From: Bacteroidota bacterium
Lineage (GTDB): Bacteria > Bacteroidota > Bacteroidia > Chitinophagales > Chitinophagaceae
DNA: 64,000 bases
Assembly: GCA_023424015.1 (NCBI GenBank)
Contig: JAFAEM010000022.1
Coordinates: forward strand, 1-64,000
Direction of reading: 5' to 3'
The notes under the pieces were generated by a model. The model made no database searches. It saw only the letters and a program-made list of their open reading frames with translations, and had not been told where the DNA came from. The first letter of the stretch is position 1, and each line of letters starts with the position of its first letter. This document shows, piece after piece, positions 24,544 through 34,900 of this stretch. Position numbers and translations under genes: made by a program.

Positions 24544-27129
24544 ATGCTTATGAGAAATTTATTGACTGTATTGTTTCTTTTCGTTGCGAATTATTCCATT
24601 GCACAGGACCTGAAGTATTATCTGCCGGATTCTGTTACTTATGATCCGGCTATTCCCAAACCAAAGGATATTATTTATCATGAAGTAGGAGAGTACCATG
24701 TTACCCACGATCGCCTGGTTAATTATATGAAAGCTGTGGCCGCGGCGGCTCCGGGACGGGTTAAACTGGAAACTATGGGTTTTACTTATGAGAAAAGGCC
24801 TCAGGTTTTGCTGATCATCACTTCCTCCAAAAATCACCAACGACTCGAGGAGATCAGGCAGCAACATATTCAGCTGACCGATCCGTCGAAGAGTGCTTCG
24901 TTGAATATCGACAATATGCCGATAGTAGTCTGGATCGGGCATTCTATTCATGGTAATGAGCAAAGCGGTACCAATGCATCTCTGCTAAGTGCCTACCACC
25001 TTGCCGCGGCCCAGGGCCCTCAAATTGAAGATCTGCTCGAAAATACCGTGATCCTGTTTGATCCATCTTTCAATCCCGACGGTATGCAGCGGTTTTCCAC
25101 CTGGGTAAACCAGCACAGGAGTAAAAACCTGGTGAGTGATCCCAACGACAGGGAGTACAATGAGGTCTGGCCAGGGGGCAGGTTCAATCACTATTGGTTT
25201 GATCTCAACAGGGACTGGCTGCCCGCCGTTCATGTGGAGAGTCAGCATCGGCTTGACTGGTTCCATCGCTGGAAACCTAATATCCTCACCGACCACCACG
25301 AGCAGGGCAGTAATGCAACTTTTTTCTTTCAGCCCGGTGTGCCTTCCCGGGTCAATCCCCTCACACCGGCAAAGAACCAGGAACTGACGGCAAAGCTGGG
25401 TGAGTTCCATGCGGCTTACCTCGACCGTATCGGGTCGCTTTATTTTACAAAAGAGAGTTACGATGATTTCTATTATGGCAAGGGTTCTACATACCCCGAT
25501 ATAAATGGCGCAATTGGCATTCTGTTCGAACAAGCTTCATCCCGCGGACATTTGCAGGAGACCATCAACGGGTTGTTGAGTTTTCCCTACACAATCAGAA
25601 ACCAGTTTGTCACCACGCTTTCAACGCTCGAAGGTGCCAGGGTATTGAGAAAAGAATTTTTACAATGGCAAAGGGATTTTTATAAAACGGCTATGTCAGA
25701 GTCCGCATCTGCTGCGGTAAAAGGTTTTGTATTTGGCGATGAAAACGACCGGTCGAAGACTCTGAGCTTTGTAGAAATGCTTTTGCGTCACCAGATCGAG
25801 GTATATGGGTTAAAATCCAATATCAATGCCGGCGGTTATGACTTCAGGTCGGCTTCTTCTTTTGTGATCCCGGCCAGCCAGCCTCAGTACAGGCTGATCC
25901 GCTCAATTTTTGAAAAAACTTTCGACTATAAAGACAGTCTTTTTTATGATATCACCAGCTGGACCATGCCCCTGGCATTTGGACTACCTGCAGCAGAATT
26001 AAATGCAGCACAGTTTAAGGCTGGCTTATTGGGAGAAAGGGTTTCCGCCACCCCTGCATCGACTTCAGGTATCATGGGTGTTCAGAAATCCGACTATGCA
26101 TACCTGTTTGAGTGGGACGAGTTCTATGCACCACGGGCTTTGTATGAATTGCAAAAAGCAGGTGTGCGGGTAAAAGTGGCTACCAATGAATTCGAAGTGC
26201 GGATCGAAGCTGCGGCCAGGAAATTTGACTATGGTACGATCATGATCCCCGTACAGATTCAATCAATCGGGGCTGAAAAATTGTCCACGCTTCTAAGGGG
26301 TGTGGCCGAACGAAACGGGCTGAAAGTATATGCTTTACAAACCGGGGCTGCACTTAGTGGCAGTGACCTGGGTAGTAGCCGGTTTGCTGTCGTGAGCGAG
26401 CCGAAGATTGCCATGATCACTGGCTCAGGTGTCAATGCACTGGATGCAGGCGAGGTTTGGCATCTTCTTGATCAGCGTATGAATATCCCGGCGACTCACC
26501 TGGAACCCGGCACCTTCAACCGGGCCAATATAGACAAGTACAATACCTTGGTTATGGTTGGAGGCAATTACAATGAGCTCAATAAAGAGAAATTAAGGAG
26601 CTGGGTACAGCAGGGAGGCACCCTGATTTTAACAGAAGAAGCCGTTAATTGGTCGGCCCAGAACGGGATCAGCACTGTCAATTTTAAAAGGACAAAATCC
26701 CCTTCCGACAGCACCCGCAAACTGACCTATATCGATCGCGAGCAGGTGGATGGTGCACAACGGGTTAGCGGCGCGATCTTCAATGCCGAGATCGATCTAA
26801 GCCACCCGCTGGCTTATGGTTACAATCAAAATACAATCAGCCTATTTAAAGCTAACCGGGTATTTATGGAAAAAAGCAAGAATCCATATGCTACTCCATT
26901 TTATTATGGTAGTAAGCCCCTGCAAAGCGGTTGGGTGAGCAGGGAAAATCTGGATGTAATTAAAAATTCAGCGGCAGTCATTGTCAACACCCTGGGTGGA
27001 GGTCGCGTAATCAATATCGCCGAGAACCCTAATTTCCGCGCATTCTGGCTGGGAGGTACCAAGTTGTTTATGAATGCTATATTTTTTGGAAGGAATATTG
27101 ATGCAGCAAGTGGAAGGGCGGATGAGTGA
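24544..27129 (+). CDS. M14-family zinc carboxypeptidase, secreted
   Basis: About 861 residues with a signal peptide (MRNLLTVLFLFVANYSIAQ). The metallopeptidase part shows the HxxE zinc site in SIHGNEQSG, a DLNRDW segment, DHHEQGS with a likely third zinc histidine, and FEQASSRGH with the expected catalytic glutamate. The C-terminal third (about residues 560-770) looks like a type 1 glutamine amidotransferase-like fold (VMVGGNYNEL, QQGGTLILTEEA), a combination common in large Bacteroidota M14 proteins. It probably trims peptides in the periplasm. Start at 24544 or 24550, where the signal begins; the open frame upstream to 24454 overlaps the guaA start. It is divergent from guaA with about 110 bases between them. 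Confidence 0.88.
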   Translation: MLMRNLLTVLFLFVANYSIAQDLKYYLPDSVTYDPAIPKPKDIIYHEVGEYHVTHDRLVNYMKAVAAAAPGRVKLETMGFTYEKRPQVLLIITSSKNHQRLEEIRQQHIQLTDPSKSASLNIDNMPIVVWIGHSIHGNEQSGTNASLLSAYHLAAAQGPQIEDLLENTVILFDPSFNPDGMQRFSTWVNQHRSKNLVSDPNDREYNEVWPGGRFNHYWFDLNRDWLPAVHVESQHRLDWFHRWKPNILTDHHEQGSNATFFFQPGVPSRVNPLTPAKNQELTAKLGEFHAAYLDRIGSLYFTKESYDDFYYGKGSTYPDINGAIGILFEQASSRGHLQETINGLLSFPYTIRNQFVTTLSTLEGARVLRKEFLQWQRDFYKTAMSESASAAVKGFVFGDENDRSKTLSFVEMLLRHQIEVYGLKSNINAGGYDFRSASSFVIPASQPQYRLIRSIFEKTFDYKDSLFYDITSWTMPLAFGLPAAELNAAQFKAGLLGERVSATPASTSGIMGVQKSDYAYLFEWDEFYAPRALYELQKAGVRVKVATNEFEVRIEAAARKFDYGTIMIPVQIQSIGAEKLSTLLRGVAERNGLKVYALQTGAALSGSDLGSSRFAVVSEPKIAMITGSGVNALDAGEVWHLLDQRMNIPATHLEPGTFNRANIDKYNTLVMVGGNYNELNKEKLRSWVQQGGTLILTEEAVNWSAQNGISTVNFKRTKSPSDSTRKLTYIDREQVDGAQRVSGAIFNAEIDLSHPLAYGYNQNTISLFKANRVFMEKSKNPYATPFYYGSKPLQSGWVSRENLDVIKNSAAVIVNTLGGGRVINIAENPNFRAFWLGGTKLFMNAIFFGRNIDAASGRADE

Positions 27130-27178
27130 CAGAACCTGACGCAATAAGCTGAGTAGAATTGTTCGAATTTCCATCAGG

Positions 27179-27203
27179 AAAAAAACATTTTAAACGTTTT
27201 TTT
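27179..27203 (+). terminator. Possible weak terminator after the M14 gene
   Basis: AAAAAAAC and GTTTTTTT pair across a nine-base loop. The stem is nearly all A-T with one C-G pair, so it is a weak candidate, but it is 50 bases after the stop codon and ends in seven T residues. Confidence 0.35.
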
Positions 27204-27381
27204 ACCCTTGGTTCGGCATTTGGTGTGGCGGAAATTGCAGGAATAACAGTAACTAAGCGGTGGGTTCGCACAAATTATTCACATGCCGGGAATTGATCAT
27301 GCATCAGACCACTCGTATGTACGAAGGCGCGGGATAAGTGCTAACTTGCCGCTTTATTATGTCAAATTAAAAAAGAGCACT

Positions 27382-27807
27382 ATGATTAAATTGCAGGTTA
27401 TCGGCCGACTCGGCAAGGATTGTGTGGTAAACACAGTGAATGGTAAGAATGTCATCAATTTTACCGTTGCAAATACTGAAAAATTTCGTGACAGCCAGGG
27501 CAATAACCAGGAAAGGACAACCTGGGTTGATTGTGCTTACTGGACTGATCGTACAGGAATAGCTCCTTACTTAACGAAAGGTACCCAGGTATATGTAGAG
27601 GGAGGTCCTGAAGTAAAAAGTTTTAGCCGCCAGGATGGATCACCTGGTGCTTCACTGACGCTCCGCGTTCGGGAAGTTCATTTGCTCGGCAGCAAAAATG
27701 ATTCAGGTGGCAGCGCCTCGGCTTATAACCAGGCTTCCGCCGGAAATTCCGGACAGGTGGCAGCGCCGAGCGAGGTATCAGAGCCTATTGACGATCTTCC
27801 GTTTTAA
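27382..27807 (+). CDS. ssb: Single-stranded DNA-binding protein
   Basis: A 141-residue OB-fold protein. MIKLQVIGRLGKDC begins the domain, followed by INFTVANTEKF, TTWVDCAYW and the GTQVYVEGGPEV strand. The tail is glycine, serine and asparagine rich and ends in DDLPF, the acidic tip by which SSB recruits repair and replication proteins. The frame extends upstream to 27283, but the conserved start is at 27382. It is somewhat shorter than E. coli SSB, mainly in the linker. Single gene with its own terminator; it may be the housekeeping SSB or a second copy. Confidence 0.93.
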   Translation: MIKLQVIGRLGKDCVVNTVNGKNVINFTVANTEKFRDSQGNNQERTTWVDCAYWTDRTGIAPYLTKGTQVYVEGGPEVKSFSRQDGSPGASLTLRVREVHLLGSKNDSGGSASAYNQASAGNSGQVAAPSEVSEPIDDLPF

Positions 27808-27864
27808 AGTCGGACCCAAATATGACTGATCACTGCCTCAATGAGCAGTGGTATGAATAATCAC

Positions 27865-27916
27865 AAAACACGGATGGACTCCGGCTGACCTGATCGGCCG
27901 GGACGTTCGTGTTTTT
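27865..27916 (+). terminator. Terminator hairpin after ssb
   Basis: AAAACACG at 27865 pairs with CGTGTTTT at 27908, and inside this CCGGC pairs with GCCGG, giving an interrupted stem that runs into a T-rich tract. A smaller hairpin (CACTGC...GCAGTG) lies at about 27830-27850. Confidence 0.5.
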
Positions 27917-27992
27917 GTTTGCGTAGTGTTCGATAGAGTTTGCCCGCAAGTCACGCCATCCCGGTTTATACGAATTGTTGTTTCTTTGTCGC

Positions 27993-29072
27993 ATGTCTGA
28001 CCAGAACTTCTCTTATCAACAGCTTTTCAAATTTACCAGATCTGTTTTCCTGAAAATTGGTTGTAGCGATGGCCATGCTGACACAGCGTCAAGGTCCCTG
28101 CTATCTGCCGATTTAAGGGGTGTTGATTCGCATGGTGTCGCCCGGTTAAGCGGCTATATACGACTTTGGGAAGTGAAAAGAGTCAATGCTACTCCTGATA
28201 TTAAGATCATACACGAAACGCCATCTACGGCAGTAGTGGACGGCGACAGTGGACTGGGTCTGGTAGTCGCACCCTTTGCCATGCAGGTAGCGATTGAAAA
28301 AGCAAAACAGGTGGGAACGGGATGGGTAAGTGTTCAGAACAGCAATCATTTTGGTATCGCGGGGCATCATGCGATGATGGCTTTAGAACATGATATGATC
28401 GGTGTAGCCATGACCAATGCCAGTCCCTTAGTAGCGCCTACATTTTCAACTGATAAAATGTTGGGGACAAATCCAATTTGTATAGCGGCACCGGGCGGTG
28501 AAGAGCCGGCTTTTGTCGCTGACCTGGCCACTACAACCGCTGCCAATGGTAAGCTGGAAATTCTGCAAAGAAAAAATCTGGAAACACCCGGTGGCTGGGT
28601 GCAGGATAAAGAAGGCAATCCCAGTACTGATCCTCATATTCTTAAAAAAGGCGGGGCGCTATTACCCCTGGGCGGTGATCGCGAACATGGTAGTCATAAA
28701 GGCTATGCGCTCGGCGCAGTAGTAGATATATTTTCAGCATTACTTAGTGGCGCCAATTATGCGCCCTGGGTTCCACCATTTCCGGCCTATGTACCCATGC
28801 CCGCCCAACAGCCTGGCAGGGGCATCGGTCATTTCCTGGGCGCGATGCGTATCGATGCCTTTCGTCCCGCTGATGAATTTAAAAAAGACATAGACCACTG
28901 GATCCGGGGTTTTCGCAACTGTGCGGTTGTTCCCGGACAGGAACGTGTGTTAGTACCTGGCGATCCGGAAAGAGAGACCGAGGCAGTCAGAATAAAAAAT
29001 GGAATAAACCTGCTCGATTCTGTTGTGGAAGATCTACGCCAAACAGGAGCAAAATTTGGTATCGTGCTCTGA
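27993..29072 (+). CDS. Malate/L-lactate/ureidoglycolate-type dehydrogenase
   Basis: A 359-residue NAD(P)-dependent oxidoreductase of the Ldh_2 (malate/L-sulfolactate/ureidoglycolate) family, which is unrelated to the Rossmann lactate dehydrogenases. Family marks are DLRGVDSHGVARLSGY near residue 45, with the DSHG histidine, SNHFGIAG near residue 115, MLGTNPICIAAPG, and HKGYALG. It oxidises a 2-hydroxy acid or reduces the keto acid; the exact substrate cannot be told. ATG at 27993 is preferred over the TTG at 27975. A TTTCTTTG just five bases upstream of the ATG could be a -7 element with an almost leaderless start. No signal peptide. Confidence 0.9.
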   Translation: MSDQNFSYQQLFKFTRSVFLKIGCSDGHADTASRSLLSADLRGVDSHGVARLSGYIRLWEVKRVNATPDIKIIHETPSTAVVDGDSGLGLVVAPFAMQVAIEKAKQVGTGWVSVQNSNHFGIAGHHAMMALEHDMIGVAMTNASPLVAPTFSTDKMLGTNPICIAAPGGEEPAFVADLATTTAANGKLEILQRKNLETPGGWVQDKEGNPSTDPHILKKGGALLPLGGDREHGSHKGYALGAVVDIFSALLSGANYAPWVPPFPAYVPMPAQQPGRGIGHFLGAMRIDAFRPADEFKKDIDHWIRGFRNCAVVPGQERVLVPGDPERETEAVRIKNGINLLDSVVEDLRQTGAKFGIVL

Positions 29073-29095
29073 TGCCTCTGGAATTGCGCGGGTTT

Positions 29096-29127
29096 TTGCA
29101 ATAGTATGTCTTGTGCAACTATCTTTG
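29096..29127 (+). promoter_or_regulatory. Promoter of aspartokinase
   Basis: A perfect TAnnTTTG element, TATCTTTG, at 29120-29127 has TTG at 29096-29098, 21 bases upstream. The leader to the start at 29198 would be about 65 bases. Confidence 0.6.
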
Positions 29128-29197
29128 CAGCCGTTTATCCCGGGCTCAAAGAGCAATATCTGTTCACACCCGCGTTCGCAAATCAAAAATGTTTCGC

Positions 29198-30520
29198 ATG
29201 AAAGTAATGAAGTTTGGAGGTACCAGTGTTGGTAAACCTGAACGTATGCACCAGATCGTCACACTGGTGTCGAAAGAATCTGAACCTGTTATTGTAGTTC
29301 TCTCTGCATTATCGGGCACTACCAATGCGCTGGTAGAAATTGGTGAATTCATCGCGCGGGCCGACCGTGCAGCTGCCAGGCAGGCCATCGATAAACTGGA
29401 AGCGCATTACCAGGCTTTTGTTGAAGAACTTTTAAAAAAGCCCGAGACTCTGAGCAAGGCGAAAAATATTCTTGCCGAGCATTTTGAGTTTCTCAATATC
29501 ATTTTAAAAATATCTTTCAGTGAAGCACTCAGTAAGGATATCCTGGCGCAGGGTGAATTGCTTTCAACAAAAATTTTCTCTACTTACCTGGAAGAACAGG
29601 GTATCGATCATGCATTACTTCCCGCACTGGAATTTATGACGATCGACGCTTACGATGAACCGCAGATCGGGAGCATCAGGATCCGGCTGGGACAGATCCT
29701 GCAACAGCATAAAGACAAAAAACTTTTTGTGACACAGGGATATATCTGCCGCAACTCAAGGGGTGAGGTTGACAATTTAAAAAGGGGCGGAAGCGATTAT
29801 TCCGCATCGCTGATCGCCGCAGCCATCAATGCGAGTGTGTGCGAGATATGGACGGATATCGACGGTATGCACAACAATGATCCACGTGTTGTGAAAAAGA
29901 CATTGCCCGTGGAGCAACTAAGCTTTGATGAGGCGGCTGAGCTTGCTTATTTCGGCGCCAAAATTCTTCACCCCGCATCCATTTGGCCGGCACAGACCTA
30001 TAAGATTCCTGTAAAACTGCTCAATACCATGCAGCCCGATGCAAAAGGTACTTTGATCACGCAGGAAGCGGGCAGTGTAGGTGTAAAAGCAGTGGCTGCC
30101 AAGGATAATATCATCGCGATACGCATAAAGAGCAGCCGTATGTTGCTGGCCTATGGTTTCCTTCGAAAAATTTTCGAAGTGTTTGAAAAATATCGCACAC
30201 CTATCGATATGATCACTACATCGGAAGTGGCAGTATCGCTGACGATCGATAACCCGGTTTACTTAAAAGAAATATTAAAGGAGCTCGAACCCTTTGGCAC
30301 TACCGAAGTGGATCATAACCAGGCGATCATTTCCGTAGTGGGTAATGAGATTTCGCAAACAACGGATATCGTAAAAAAATTATTTGGCTCCATCATGAAT
30401 ATACCGGTGAGAATGGTATCGTACGGCGGAAGCCCGCATAATATTTCCCTGCTGATATCGGCTGAACACAAAGCTAAAATATTGCAGCAACTCAACCGGG
30501 GGATGTTTGGGCTGGAATAG
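29198..30520 (+). CDS. lysC: Aspartokinase
   Basis: A 440-residue monofunctional aspartate kinase, first step of the lysine, methionine, threonine and diaminopimelate pathway. The amino acid kinase domain opens with MKVMKFGGTSVG and contains GYICRNSRGEVDNLKRGGSDYSA-type substrate residues (GGSDYSA) and the WTDIDG segment. The C-terminal part (about residues 300-440) has two ACT-like units with TTSEVAVSLT and SVVGNE, where feedback inhibitors bind. It is not fused to homoserine dehydrogenase. Starts at 29189 and 29207 are also possible. Its product aspartyl phosphate also leads to the diaminopimelate used by MurE in this window. Confidence 0.95.
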   Translation: MKVMKFGGTSVGKPERMHQIVTLVSKESEPVIVVLSALSGTTNALVEIGEFIARADRAAARQAIDKLEAHYQAFVEELLKKPETLSKAKNILAEHFEFLNIILKISFSEALSKDILAQGELLSTKIFSTYLEEQGIDHALLPALEFMTIDAYDEPQIGSIRIRLGQILQQHKDKKLFVTQGYICRNSRGEVDNLKRGGSDYSASLIAAAINASVCEIWTDIDGMHNNDPRVVKKTLPVEQLSFDEAAELAYFGAKILHPASIWPAQTYKIPVKLLNTMQPDAKGTLITQEAGSVGVKAVAAKDNIIAIRIKSSRMLLAYGFLRKIFEVFEKYRTPIDMITTSEVAVSLTIDNPVYLKEILKELEPFGTTEVDHNQAIISVVGNEISQTTDIVKKLFGSIMNIPVRMVSYGGSPHNISLLISAEHKAKILQQLNRGMFGLE

Positions 30521-30938
30521 CAGTCGGGAGTCGATAGTAGATAGTCGGGAGGTAGGGTTTGTAATGGGTAATCATTGCTATCCGGAATAAAATTTTGGAT
30601 TGTGCCAAAACCTTTGACCCGCACGGCTTCTATGACTTTTACTTTTACAGGGACTTTGCTTTATTTTTCCTCGAGACCTTCTCTTTGCTGGTCGTAGTTC
30701 AAATGTGTCGATGTGCCAGGAAACCACAGCGCACACAGCGGACACGGCGGAGTATTAGCATCATATCCTGTTCATCGTAGCAGATTTTTTAACCCCTAGA
30801 CGCCTTTCGCTGTGCTCGCCGAGCCCGCCGTGGTTTATACACCAGAGTTCCCCGGGCAACAATGATTGGTAATTAGGAATTATGGGGGGCAATTCCTAAA
30901 TCCTAATTACCAATTCCTGAACACTCAATACACAGTCC
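30521..30938. other. Non-coding gap between convergent lysC and GH16 genes
   Basis: This gap of 418 bases holds no convincing gene. It contains a GTCGGGAG-type word repeat (about 30523-30555), a stretch of ACAGCGCACACAGCGGACACGG-like words with a partial reverse partner near 30818-30835 (so a loose dyad), and the 14-base inverted repeat listed separately. Short open frames in it lack conserved features. Confidence 0.6.
30865..30914. terminator. 14-bp perfect inverted repeat between convergent genes
   Basis: ATTGGTAATTAGGA at 30865-30878 and TCCTAATTACCAAT at 30901-30914 are exact reverse complements around a 22-base loop. Placed between the ends of two convergent genes, it could stop transcription from both sides, though there is no long T-tract. 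Related GGATTAGGAATTAGG words occur near 52164-52180. Confidence 0.5.
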
Positions 30939-31721
30939 CTATTTCAACTGATATACGCGCACGTAGTCGACTTCCATTTTCTGTGGCCAGATATTTTCAT
31001 CCACCCCTTTCTGACCGCCCCAGTTGCCACCTACGGCGATATTGAGTAATAAATGCATTTTATTATCAAAAGGCCAGGCATCGTAGCCGGTCTGATCGTT
31101 GCCAAAATGAAAATAATTGTTTCCGTCCACGCCCACTTTCACTGAGTCTTTGTTCCATTCGACACTATACACATGGAAATTTTCAGAACAATCCGGCACA
31201 TAAATAGTGTCTGTTTTCTGGGTACCGATCACGTGATTGAACTTTTTACTATGAATTGATCCGTGGACGTACCCGTGGTTAAATCCAACATGTTCCATGA
31301 TATCAATCTCCCCATCATCAGGCCAGTTGAGGGGTGTTGTGGAGCCCAGCATCCAGATCGCCGGCCAGGTACCCAGGCCTTTGGGAAGCTTTGCTTTTAC
31401 TTCGATTTTTCCATATTGCCAGTCACCTTTATTTTTTGTCACAAGTCGTGCGGAAGTATATTTCATGCTGTCATGACCCTCGCGCCTGGCTTCAATGATA
31501 AGCATGCCATCTTCGACCCTTGCATTTTCGCTGCGTCCCGAGGTATAGAACTGCAACTCATTATTACCCCAACCATGACCGCCCACTTCAGCGGTCCATT
31601 TTGTTGAATCGGGCAAACCAGTGTAGTTAAACTCATCACTCCAAATTAACTCCCATTTTTCTTCTTGCGTGTTACATGAGAATAGGGCTACTATAAATAG
31701 GAAATAAAATGCCTGTTTCAT
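30939..31721 (-). CDS. GH16 endo-beta-glucanase (laminarinase-like) lipoprotein
   Basis: A 260-residue glycoside hydrolase of family 16. The catalytic signature GEIDIMEHVG holds the nucleophile and acid/base glutamates, and WSDEFNYTGLPD and YGKIEVKAKLPKG...WPAIWML are typical flanking parts. This subfamily pattern fits beta-1,3 or beta-1,3/1,4 glucanases such as laminarinases and lichenases; agarases and carrageenases usually differ here, but I cannot fix the substrate. The N terminus MKQAFYFLFIVALFSC is a lipoprotein signal, so it is probably anchored to the outer membrane. It is divergent from the susC-susD pair, suggesting a joint role in glucan use. Confidence 0.92.
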   Translation of the reverse strand: MKQAFYFLFIVALFSCNTQEEKWELIWSDEFNYTGLPDSTKWTAEVGGHGWGNNELQFYTSGRSENARVEDGMLIIEARREGHDSMKYTSARLVTKNKGDWQYGKIEVKAKLPKGLGTWPAIWMLGSTTPLNWPDDGEIDIMEHVGFNHGYVHGSIHSKKFNHVIGTQKTDTIYVPDCSENFHVYSVEWNKDSVKVGVDGNNYFHFGNDQTGYDAWPFDNKMHLLLNIAVGGNWGGQKGVDENIWPQKMEVDYVRVYQLK

Positions 31722-31958
31722 TATATAATAGGTATTGATCGGGTTACAAAATCACTGTTTCCATCGCTCAAATTAACGTCTCAGGATCATCGCTGCTCTT
31801 CCGTAAATCTATTACAGGGTGGTACAGGTGCCAAATTTCATGCTTCAGCAATTTTGCCTTGCGTTTCAACTTCAAATTACGGTTCTTTTTTGTCTCTACC
31901 GTAACAATTGTTTGCTAGTGGAACTAAAATTATTATTCATCAAAACCAATTCATGCTT

Positions 31959-34900
31959 ATGAAACGCAGAATTTATTTACTCTGCACAAGCCTCGCTTTA
32001 TCCATATGGGCTATTGGTCAGGTCCAGGTGAGAGGAACCGTCCAATCGGATGAAGGGCGACCGCTCGAAGGTGCTACAGTCACCATCAAAGGCACTAAGA
32101 TCGCAACCATCGCAAACAGCGAAGGTGTTTTCGTGATTGAAGTGCCATCGTCAAGCAGTACACTGGTGATATCATCCGTTGGTTTTCTTACTTCGGAACA
32201 GCCAGCCAGCAGCAACGTCATGGATATCATTTTGAGAAAAGATGACCGCCGTCTGTCTGAAGTGGTTGTCGTAGGTTACGGGCAATCGCAAAAAAGAAAC
32301 GTTAGCGGTTCGATCAGCCGCGTAGTCGGCCGTGAGATCGAAAACCAGCCCGTACAAAGTTTTGAATCGGCATTGCAGGGTAAAGCCCCTGGTGTGGTGA
32401 TCGAGAACAGCAGTGGTAAAGTGGGGCAGGGTATCAAGATCAGGATCAGGGGTACTTCATCCTTATCAGCCAGTAGCCAGCCTTTATATGTTATAGATGG
32501 TATTCCCCTTACTACGGCAAGCCAGTCGGATATCAACAATGAGCCTACCAATCCACTCATTGATATCAACCCAAATGATATTGAGTCAATTGAAGTTCTT
32601 AAAGACGCTTCCGCTTCTGCCATTTATGGGGCACGCGCTACCAATGGTGTGGTATTGATCACCACCAAGAAAGGTACCCGGGGTGGTAAATCCATTGTTG
32701 AATTGAATACCAGTTATGGAGTTTCCAATCCAACCATGAAAAGGGGTTTTTTGAATGCCAGAGAATATGTGATGATGTTGAGGGAAGCGGCTGTCAATGA
32801 TGGACGTATCGACTACCAAAGAGGTGCTAGCGGATTCCCCACTGAACAGGATGCTATTGACGCTTATGTTGCGGACTATGAATCAGTGTTTGATTACTAT
32901 TCACTGGGAACAGACTGGCGCAATGCTGAAGTGGATGTGAACTACGAAGACCAGACTTACAACAAGAATGCAGGAAATAAGCAAATAGACCTTTCGCTGC
33001 GCGGTGGAAATGAAAAGACCAGGTTTTTTGCGTCCGCGTTTTACAATGACCAGGAAGCTATCGTTATTGCCAACCGTTTTCGCCGGTATGGCGGCAGGCT
33101 CAATCTTGACCATTCCATTAATGATAAAGTAACGATCGGTTTAAACCTCACATCCTCCCGCTCACAACTTGACCGGGTTACCAATGACAATGCATTCTCT
33201 ACTCCGGGTCAGCTGGTCGCACAGATTCCCATCTCACCTTTGCTGGACCCGGTGACTGGTGATTTCAATGAGAACACGCTTTATTCAAACGGGCTGCTCG
33301 ATGCGAAATACAATAGCGATAAACAGGTGACCTATCGTAATATAGGAAATGTATTTGCCAATATTTCAATACTTCCGTCATTGTCGTTCCGTTCAGAGTT
33401 TGGAGCTGATATACTGAATATGACGGAGGAAGCATTTGCCGATAAACGCACACAGGATGGACAGGGTGTGGGTGTAGGCCAGTACTTCACTTCACAGAAT
33501 GTTACTTTTAATACCAACAATTATTTTACCTATTCACCCCAGATAAACGATAACATAAAGCTGACGGCTTTGCTCGGTATGAGTTACCTGCAGAATGATC
33601 TTCGCCAGTCAAATCAACAGGCGGAAGCTTATCCCTCACCTGCAGTAAAGAACCTGGCAGGCGCTACCGATGTCACGTTTGGCAATTCTTTGAACGCCCG
33701 GTATAATTTCCTTTCTTATTTCCTGCGTTCAAACGTAACCATTGCAGGTAAATACCTGGTTGGTGCAAGTGCCCGTATTGATGGGTCATCAAGGTTTGGT
33801 CCCGATAATCGTTATGGTGTTTTCCCGGCCGTATCTGCCGGCTGGATTTTGTCGGAAGAGGGCTTTTTGAATAGTTCAAGTATTGTTAGTTATCTCAAAC
33901 TCAGAGGGAGCTGGGGTATAACTGGTAATGCTGAAATCGGGGAGAGCCAGTTTCTAGACCTTTTCAGTATTTCAAATTATCCCAGCCTGCCTGGATTCAT
34001 TCCTGTGCAATTGGGCGATCCGAAATTGAAATGGGAAAAAACGACACAGGTCGATATCGGTGTGGACTTTGGATTGTTCAACAATCGCATCACCGGTGAG
34101 ATCGACTGGTACAACAAACAAACCAGGGACCTGTTGCTCGCGGTGAATGTGCCTGCTACCAATGGTTACTTTGATAATGTAAATTTCGTGAACACCATTT
34201 TCCAAAACCTCGGAAGTCTTGAAAATAAGGGAATCGAGATCTTGCTGAATAGCCGCAATATCGAAAACAAAGATTTCAAGTGGTCGACCTCCTTCAATAT
34301 CGCTTTCAATAAAAACAAGGTAAAGAATATCCAGGGCCAGGTGATCGAAGGAAGTAGCTTCCAAAGAGCCGTGGAAGGCGAGCCAATCAGTGTGTTCTTT
34401 ATGCCTAAGTTCCTCGGTGTTGATCCCGACAACGGAGATGCATTATATCTCGGTGAGGATGATAAGCCTACCGCCAACTACAATTTTGCCAAAAGAGTGA
34501 TCGTTGGAGATGCCAATCCCGATTTCACCGGCGGCTTTAATAACACATTCTCCTATAAAGGGTTCGACCTGAACATATTTTTCACTTTTGTTTACGGAAA
34601 TGAGATCTACAATAATGCGGGCCGCTTTATGTCGTCCGGGTTTGGTGGTGGTCTCGACAATCAAACCACTGAGATACTGCGTCGCTGGCAAAAACCAGGT
34701 GATGTAACGGATGTACCAAGAGTGAGCGCGAGTTTCCCATCCGGCCACAGAACATCTTCCCGCTGGATCTACGATGGATCGTACATACGTCTGCGGCAGT
34801 TGAACATTGGGTATAATTTACCTTCCGATGTATTGGGCAGGTTGAGAATTTCTGGTGCCAGGGTATATGTAGCCGGTACTAACCTTTGGACAAAAACTGA

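Noticed and set aside
30595..30780. Short open frame in the lysC-GH16 gap
   Set aside because: It runs through repeat words, has no conserved features and its composition is unlike neighbouring genes.
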